Part shown: one piece after another, positions 1 to 7,985 of the stretch
Numbering within the stretch: position 1 is the stretch's first letter
Layout: each line of letters starts with the position of its first letter
NCBI GenBank assembly: GCA_947570515.1
Contig: CANOUM010000031.1
Span: 1 to 13,746, forward strand
Reading direction: 5' to 3'
Length of the DNA stretch: 13,746 nt
DNA from: an uncultured Clostridia bacterium
Lineage (GTDB): Bacteria; Bacillota; Clostridia; Lachnospirales; Bianqueaceae
The notes under the pieces: generated by a model
The model's database searches: none
What the model saw: the letters and a program-made list of their open reading frames with translations, nothing else
What the model was told of the DNA's origin: nothing
Made by a program: the position numbers and the translations under genes

Positions 1-62
1 GTACCTGCGGGCTGAACGGGGAGCCTGTCGCCACAAAGGAAAACGAGTATGCGACGATTTAA
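1..62 (+). CDS. In-frame repeat-like coding remnant ending at TAA, upstream of the giant ORF
   Basis: Read from base 3, this stretch gives the end of a protein containing CGLNGEPV and KENEYATI, then stops at TAA (60-62). It is in the same reading frame as the giant ORF that begins 15 bases later. The LNGEPV piece resembles the hairpin that follows the GYxVxxV core in the downstream repeats (VNGVPY, VNDKPV, LNGKLL). I therefore read it as the preceding repeat of the same surface protein and not as an unrelated gene. The last part of that repeat (the strand ending in VxVxxE/C) seems to be missing or out of frame. It could also be the true C-terminus of a separate upstream paralogue. The stretch is short, so confidence is limited. 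Confidence 0.4.
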   Translation, partial: TCGLNGEPVATKENEYATI

Positions 63-3000
63 GAGATAAACACATCATTGAATGATGTGAGTATGGGTTG
101 GGTAAGTCCGTCTGTTACGCTGCGCTCAGCAGGAGAGAGCACGATCACATGGGGAGCCAATACCGGTTACCGTGTGAAAAAGGTGACAATCTCGGATCCT
201 GACGGCAGCAATGCGAGAGAAGCATCCGCGGAGGAACTGGCTGACAGTAAGTTTGTTTTCCGCTATGCGGATAAGAAGGATCTGGCGCTGCATGTTGAGC
301 TTGAGCCAATCCCGGCATATGAGATAACGGTAGAAAAGATTGGCGGCGGTGCGAAGAGTACGGCAGAACCTGCCGGTGCGACTTTGTATCAGACAGGTGA
401 CCGTCAGACCGTTACCTGGAATGCTGATACAGGATATCATGTTAAGAGTGTTGTGATTGCGAAACCGGATGGCAGTGACAAGACAGTGCTGGATGAAGCA
501 GCGATTGCTGCAGGGCGTCATACCTTCACTTATGCATCTATGAATGGCTCTGACAGAAAAATCACGATTACCTTTGAAAAGGATGAAAATCCGGGTGGCT
601 TGACGGCTGTGCCGCATTCTATCGGAACAAGCAAGATTGGCTCTGGTATTGTGACGGCACCTAAGACCCTGTATCACGAGGGTGAAACGCATGTGGTAGC
701 ATGGACAGCTGAAGCTGGCTGGCATGTGGCAGAGGTTACCGTGAATGGGGTGCCGTACCGAGATTCGGATAACAGCATTCCTGCCAGCTATGAGTTCAAA
801 TATGATGATCATAGAGATGTAGCGCTTATTGTAACCTTTGCTGAGAATGATAAACGGACGATTACGACGGCGATGAGCGGTGTGTATGGTCCGGACAGCA
901 GCATCAGTGAGGGCGGCGTGCTCAATATGGATGGTCAGACGCATACGGTGACCTGGACAGCAGGGGATGGCTATGAGGTTGTGAGCGTGACGGATTCTAA
1001 ACCGGATGGCAGTGATGCCAAGACGGTGGAGATCACGAGCGGCACTTATACCTACCAGTATGAGACGATGGATTCCGATCGTTTGCTGACGGTGAACTTT
1101 GCTAAGCAAGAAGGGGATGCGGTATACTCTGTCATCACTGGCGTTAATGATGCAGCAATGGGCAGCATTACAGCTGGCACAACGCTGAAAACGGCAGGAG
1201 AGACTGCAGAGATTGCATGGTCGGCTAACCCCGGATATCATGTCAAAGAGGTTGTTTATAAGGTAGACGGTGCGGTGCAGGCAGATGCGCCGGCGAGTCC
1301 GTACACCTTCCGTTATAATGATGGCCATGATGTCGATCTTTATGTTGTCTTTGAGCGCAACACCGGCTATACCGTGAATGTCAATCCGGTTGGCAGCGGT
1401 ACGGCAGCAAATCCGAAGACGATGTATAGTGTGGGCGAGCAGTATGAGGTATGGTGGAAGCCAAATGATGGTGCGGAGATTGTATCCGTAACCGTATCAG
1501 GATATGCACCGCTCGGTGCGAGCAAGGTGCTGACGGCTGACGACTGGACTTATGATGCAGCCTCCGGCCAATATGGATATACGTTTAAATATGATGAGAT
1601 GAGCGCGGATGCAACCATCGATATCGTATTCAAGGATAAGGATTATTATTATATTACAACTTCCGGACAGAATGTGCAGAGCATTGCGGCAGCGCCTGAA
1701 AAGTGTGAGCTGACGCAGAGCAGCACCATTCAGTGGACCCCGGTCGAAGGAGCACAGCTGCAGGCGATCAAGATTGATGGCATTTCGCAGGAGATCACGG
1801 ATCAGGGTCAAACCGAGCTGATCTTTACTCCTGAAAATCCGGCAGCCAATCAGATCTATCTCATCGAGGTGATCTATGAGCTGCAGACAGGAGAGGAGCC
1901 GGCACAGCCGGAATATAGGATCAATGTGTCCAAGGAAGGCAGCGGTACGGTGACAGGAGCCGGCATTATCCGTCAGGAGGATGCAGACTGCGAGAATCAT
2001 GCCGTTACATGGGCGGCCGCTGAGGGCTGGCATGTGAGCAAGGTTGTAGTCGATAATACACGTCTTTCCGATGAGGAAACAGCAAGCGGAACCTATACGG
2101 TTCGATACAGTGAGCTGACAGGCGATGTGAATATCAAGGTTGTCTTTGAGAGAGACCAGATTATTGTACCGCCGGCAGAGGAAGACCGTTTCACCGTTTC
2201 CACAGAGTATGAAGGAAATGGTACGATTAGCAACGGAGCTACACTGAGTGAAGGCGAAGAGCCGTATACAGTGACATGGAGCGCAGGTGAAGGCTGGTAT
2301 GTGAAATCGGCACAATTGATTAAGACAGAGGATGGTACGGTGATCCAAAGTCTTACCGGAAACAGTTATGTTTTTGCTTATGAAGCAGGACAGAATGTTA
2401 CGGTCAAGGTTGTCTTTGAGAAGGAAGCGCAGTACAGCATCACGGCTGTGATCGATGCAGGCGGAACGATTAGCCCCGCGACAGCTACGCTGAGCAAGGG
2501 AGATGCGCCCGCAGAGGTTGTTTGGTCGGTGAGCGACAGCGAGAAATTCTCTCTGAAGAGTGTGACGATCAACGGTACAGCAATTTCTTCAGCAGAGTAT
2601 ACGAAGGAAGATGGCAGCTATGGCTATACCTTTGATTATGATGCTTTGTTTGCGGCAGGTATGCCGGAAAATATTGTACTGAAGGTAGAGCTGGAAGAGG
2701 CCGAGGAGCCGGCACAGCCGCAGCAGTATTTGATCAGCACAGGCATTACGCCTAATGTGGCCGGTACAATCAGTGCAGCGGCAATGGTTGCTGAAAACGG
2801 TAGCTATGTTGTAACCTGGAATGCCAAATCGGATTACCGTGTAACCAAAGTAGAGGTTACCGAAAACGGAGAAACACATGAGCTAACAGCAGTTGACAGC
2901 GGGCTCTATGCCTTTACTAACGTCAGCGGTAACTGCTCGATTATGGTTTCCTGTGAGGAAAGAAGCCAGATTGATCTGGGCGGGGATGATCAGTTCTACG

Positions 3001-6000
3001 ACATCATAACCGGTATTAATGGTGGCCGCATGGATGACGGCAAAACAGTGCGTTCCGTTAGAGAAGGGGATTCCTATACGGTGAGCTGGACGCCGGATCC
3101 GGGCAACTATATTGCCAGTGTGGTAGTAGATGGAATAGAAATGCCCGTTTGTACAGAGTACACATTTAGCGATATCACAAGTGATCATACGGTTCAGGTG
3201 AACTGTTTGAGCATGGCAGTGAGTGAGATTTATTATGTCGATGTAGTGCCGGGCAGTGCGATAGCTAGCGGCAACTGCGAGGTACAGGTAGGAACGGATC
3301 ATACGGTGACTTGGAAACCGGCAGCAGGTGAACACATTGTTTCTGTGACGGTGAATGACAAACCGGTGGATATCGGAAATGCCAATACCGGCGGTAGCTA
3401 CACGATTACAGGGGCAGTGAAGGATGAGGTATTCCATGTGGTGATCACATCGGAGGCGAATCCGGATGTCCCGGAAGAGGAAGTTTATTTTGACGTAGCG
3501 GTAACAGCTAAAAACTGTACAGTAAGCGGTCAGACCCATGTTAAGGCCGGTGAGTCTACCACTATTACATGGGAGCCTGAATTTGGATACGAGGTTACAT
3601 CCATTATCATCGATGATTCGGCTAGACCGGTTACGTTAGAGTCGTTTACGTTTGAAAACATGATCAGTGATCATAGCGTGATCATTCTTTGTGAGCGGAT
3701 CGGCAGTGAGACGCCTGATCCGGAGGCCGCGTATACAATTTACACCCGTATTAGTGATGGCGGTACGATTACACCTCCTATTACGGTAAGCACGGCAGAG
3801 GAAAAGCAGAGTCAGACAGTCGTCTGGAATGCGCCGGAAGGGTTCCGTGTGGTCAAGGTGCAGATTGATAATGTACAGCGTCCGGATCTTGTGGAGGCAG
3901 GCAGTGTTACCTTCACCGATATTACAGCCGATCACAGTGTCGAGGTTGAGTGCAGACAGATCGAGAAGCACACCATTACCGTTCAGAATGATAATGGAAC
4001 CATCAATGCAGCTCCGGCCTTGGTAGAGGACGGCGGCAGCAGCATCGTAACATGGAGCGGTCTGGCGGGCTTTGTGCTCAAGTCGGTACAGATGAATGGT
4101 ATTTCATTAAGCGCGGATGCGTATACAGATCATGGTGATGGCAGCTACAGCCTGAAGCTGGAAAATGTAATTTCAGATCATGTGATTGTGGTTCAGTATG
4201 AGCCGGATACATCGTTAGATCCGGATAATACGAAAAACTATATCTATACGCATATTGATCATGGAACGATTACACCGACGGTTACGCTGACCAATGCGGC
4301 TGACAGAGCTTATCAGAAGATTGAGTGGACAGTTGCGGAGGGGTATCGCATTACCAATGTATTGGTAGACGGTCAGGTTGTGCCGGCAGCGGCAGGTATG
4401 TTTGAACTGACCAATATTACAGGCGATCGTACGGTGAAAGTAGAGTGTGAAAAGATTCCGGCCTTTAGCATTGCAACTGATGCAAAGAATGTCGTTATGA
4501 TCACGCCTACTAAGACAGATATATTAGAAGGCAGTACGCATACGGTTTCGTGGAAACATGAAGACAATATGGTGCTGAAAGTATTTAAGGTTGATAATGT
4601 AGAGGTTCCGCTGGCAGAAGGCATTACCTCCTATGAATTTGAGGATGTCCGTCAGAATCATACGGTCTATGTTGAGTATGGTCCTGAAAATGAGCCCGAA
4701 AAGCCAGAGAAGGTTGAGATCTCTGTCATGGTGACCAATGGTACTAAAACCGGCGGCGGTACGCTGAATTACGGTACAAAGAGTCACACTGTGACATGGG
4801 CGCCGAATACAGGCTATGAAGTCAAGAGTGTAACGATTGACAGCGTAGCGCTGGCAGAGGATCAGATCAAGAAGGCAGGAGACAGCCTCACCTTTACTGA
4901 CATTACCGCAAATCACAGCATTGTTGTCGTATGTGAAATGCCACAGACGGGTGAAGAGCCTGAGCCGGATGAGAAGGTATATTTGGAAGCCAATATCATC
5001 AACGGTACGTTTGAACCGGATAATGAGTTTGGTGTATATGAACTGGAAAAAGGTACGGATTTTGAAATCAGCTGGACACCAGAAGAGGGGTATCATGTGA
5101 TCAGCGTCAAGCTGGATCAGGTAGAGCGCCCGGATCTGCTGGAGGATGGAAAGCTGAAGCTGGTTGGTATCAGCAGTGATCATGTGCTGACGGTGGAATG
5201 CCGTGATGAGGAGCCGGAACCGAATGAGGGACCGTTTACCATCACAACTTCCATTGACCATGGTACGATCAGTGAGTCCTTTACTACGGATGAAGAACAT
5301 CAATCTTATACCGTAAGCTGGACAGTAGACAGCCGTTATGAGATCGTTTCTGTTATGGTAGATGGTAACCAATATGCGAATGCGGCAGATGGTTATATCG
5401 ACTTTAATCCGATTCGTTCTAATCATACGGTAGATGTACGGAGTCAGCTGAAGGATCAGCCGGTGAACACGCATGTGATTAATGTGGTAGTCGATAACGG
5501 CGGAACGCATGCCGTGACGGTGGATGGAAATCCGGCAGATTATGTAGAAGATGGTGATTCGGCCAAAGCTACATGGCAGGCAGCCGACGGATATGATGTC
5601 ACCCGAATCGTAATCGACGGTGTAAGCTATAACAGCTTGCCCGGCTGTGATGCACAGAAGGGTGAATATACCTTCAATAATGTAACGAAGGATCATGAGA
5701 TTATCGTATACACGGGGAAACATGTGGAAAAGGAGCCGGTATATTATGGCATTACCATCTTACCGCATGGAGATCCGAGTGGTCTGGAGCTGAGCGAGTC
5801 GCTGCCGTCCGTATTAGAAGGAACGGAAATGTCCGTTACATGGAAGGCAAAGCCCGGCTGGCAGATCGATAAGGTAACGCGTAATAATAACACCCTGTCA
5901 GCAGCAGAGATAGCAGCTGGTATGACGGAGGATGGTTTCAAGTTTATCGTCAATGCTAATAATGACTTTGTCGTATATGTTAGCAAACAGGGTCCGGCTG

Positions 6001-7985
6001 ATGACAGCTTTGTTACGATTACGACTGAGATCAATAATGGCTGGATCAGCAACGGCGGTTCAGTCAAGAAGGGCAGCAGTTTTGATGTTACATGGCGGCC
6101 GAGCGATGGATATACGGTTGATCAGGTGACGATAACGGATGCGGAAGGAAACCGTACGGTACTCACCGAAGGGTTTGACGATCCGAAGAACTGGCAGCAT
6201 ACGCTTGATAACATTACAGCGAATACAGTGATTCAGGTAAGCTGTGTGAAACAGCCGGATGACGAGCCCCCGCTGATCTACTCTTATCAGATCGATACGG
6301 AGGCAACCAATGGTACGATTACCGGCGGCGGTACGGTTGTGGCCGGAGCTGACCATGAGATTACATGGGCACCGGCAGAAGGATGCAGCGTGAAGAGCGT
6401 TATGCTGTATGCAATCAGCAGAGAAGACGGATCACGCAGCGAGATGGATATTACCGATGCGGAAAACAACCGTTATACGATTCATAACATCGATGCGGAC
6501 TATTTGGTTGTTCTGATCTGTGAGAACGATGCCCATAGTGATGATGATTTCTTCTATGATATTTATACCAAGATTACCAATGGTACCATCAACGGCCCGT
6601 TCCTGAACCTGAGAAAAGACGGAAAGGCAGTAGTGAGCTGGACGCCTGCGGAAGAGTGCTATGTGAAGACGGTATTGGTTGACGGTAAAGCGGTCAGCAT
6701 TCCGGCGGAGCAGCAGCTCGAGGTATTAGTAGAAGGAGATGATCATGTTGTTGAGGTCATCTGTGAAAAGAAGCAACCGGTAGAAATTCCGGATGATGTA
6801 GTACCGTATACGGTCGAGACCTATATCTACGATGGATTAGGACAGATTACACCTAAAACGGCAGCGCTTCCGGGTTCGGATGTTACCGTTCAGTGGAAAT
6901 GTGATCCTCAGAATCACTATAAGGTTGACAGAGTATATGTAGATGGCAAGAGCATTGACGTCCCGCTGAATCATATGATTACCTTTGCCGGAATTGATCA
7001 GAACCACAAGGTTGAAGTATATCTCGCAGAAAATCTGGTCAATGTCGAGGTAAGCTATGAGGGCAATGGTGAAGTTGTGAAGTCAGGTACGGTATATTGG
7101 GGAGAGAACTTTGGTATCGTTCGCGGTATACCCAATGATGGCTACCGGCTGGAGAGTGTAATCCTTAACGGTAAACTTCTGCAGCAGGGAGAGATCATAC
7201 CTGAGCTTCTTCCGGATCCGGATATGCCTTTGCCGGGTGAAGAAACAGAAGAACAGCCTGCTGCCAGAATGCTCAGAAGAGCAGGATTTAGGATGGCTGC
7301 GTCTACGGCGCTGCTTAGTGCACGGGCTGATTACGGAAAGTGCACGGAAAATGAGTTCCAGAATACGTTCTATTTCCGAGATGTGACTCAGCAGCAAAGC
7401 GTGAAATATGTCTTTGTTGATGATAATGGTGCGACCGACTATGCGCCGTATCAGGTCAATGTTGAGTTGGTTGACGGACGAGGAGAACGAGAGGTTGCCA
7501 AGAATGTTGCAGCCGGTTCCAATACATCCATAGGATGGACCTTGGATGAAGGATACTATGTGGATCATATCAGCGTAGTGCGGAACAATCTGGAGAGTGA
7601 CATAAACGATCTGGATGATGCACAGCTGGAGGGTGATAGCCGTGTGAGCCTGAATAACGTGCAGGCAAATACAACGGTTAAGGTCTACCTCAAGCGCGGT
7701 ACGCCGCCGGATCCAATGGATGCTAACGATTTCTCGCTGAGCATTGACGTAGTAGGTCCTGGCAGCAACGATCCGGATATCCGTGTATATGGCGCGGGCC
7801 GAGGTATGGCACCTGGTGCACATGAGGCTAGCTGGGCTGTCGGAGATCATAAGGTCACGATGGTGAAGGTAGACGGCGTTGTACGTGAGGATCTCATTGG
7901 GAAGACCAGCACAGTTATTCAGATGAACCGGGAGGATGCTAAGCGAGATCATCATGTGGTTGTGTATCTGGATGGCGTGGTACTG
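63..7985 (+). repeat. About 30 tandem diverged InlB-B-like protein repeats with a near-invariant [VI]xW core
   Basis: I divided the protein by eye into about 30 units. Examples of starts: unit 1 at 63, unit 2 at 318, unit 10 at 2430, unit 11 at 2724, unit 27 at 6801, unit 28 at 7038, unit 29 at 7446, unit 30 at 7731. The shared pattern is an aromatic residue and alternating strand, a Gly turn often written NGTI or GTIT, the strand ending VTW, VSW or ITW, four to six residues, GY, then VxxVxVDG, and a closing strand. The tryptophan is present in all units except unit 28. Units 1-10 close with a hydrophobic strand such as VVFE. Most of units 11-30 close with a DIxxDHxVxVxC type strand. The units share few long identical DNA runs, so the expansion is old. 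The closest family I can name is the divergent InlB B-repeat (Flg_new_2-like) domain; that assignment is by pattern only. Confidence 0.8.

Noticed and set aside
126..1328. Minus-strand open frame of 400 codons, and similar ones at 4524-5723 and 1497-2348
   Set aside because: These are shadows of the repetitive surface-protein frame with the same odd composition and no family resemblance.
7269..7328. Signal-peptide-like stretch at an internal ATG (MLRRAGFRMAAS) as a possible start of a separate C-terminal protein
   Set aside because: The frame is continuous on both sides, the closing strand of repeat unit 28 follows it, no Shine-Dalgarno precedes it, and the hydrophobic part is too short and polar for a good signal peptide.
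63..7985. CRISPR array or DNA-level tandem repeats
   Set aside because: The repetition is at protein level with strongly diverged DNA; there are no short identical repeats with regular spacers.
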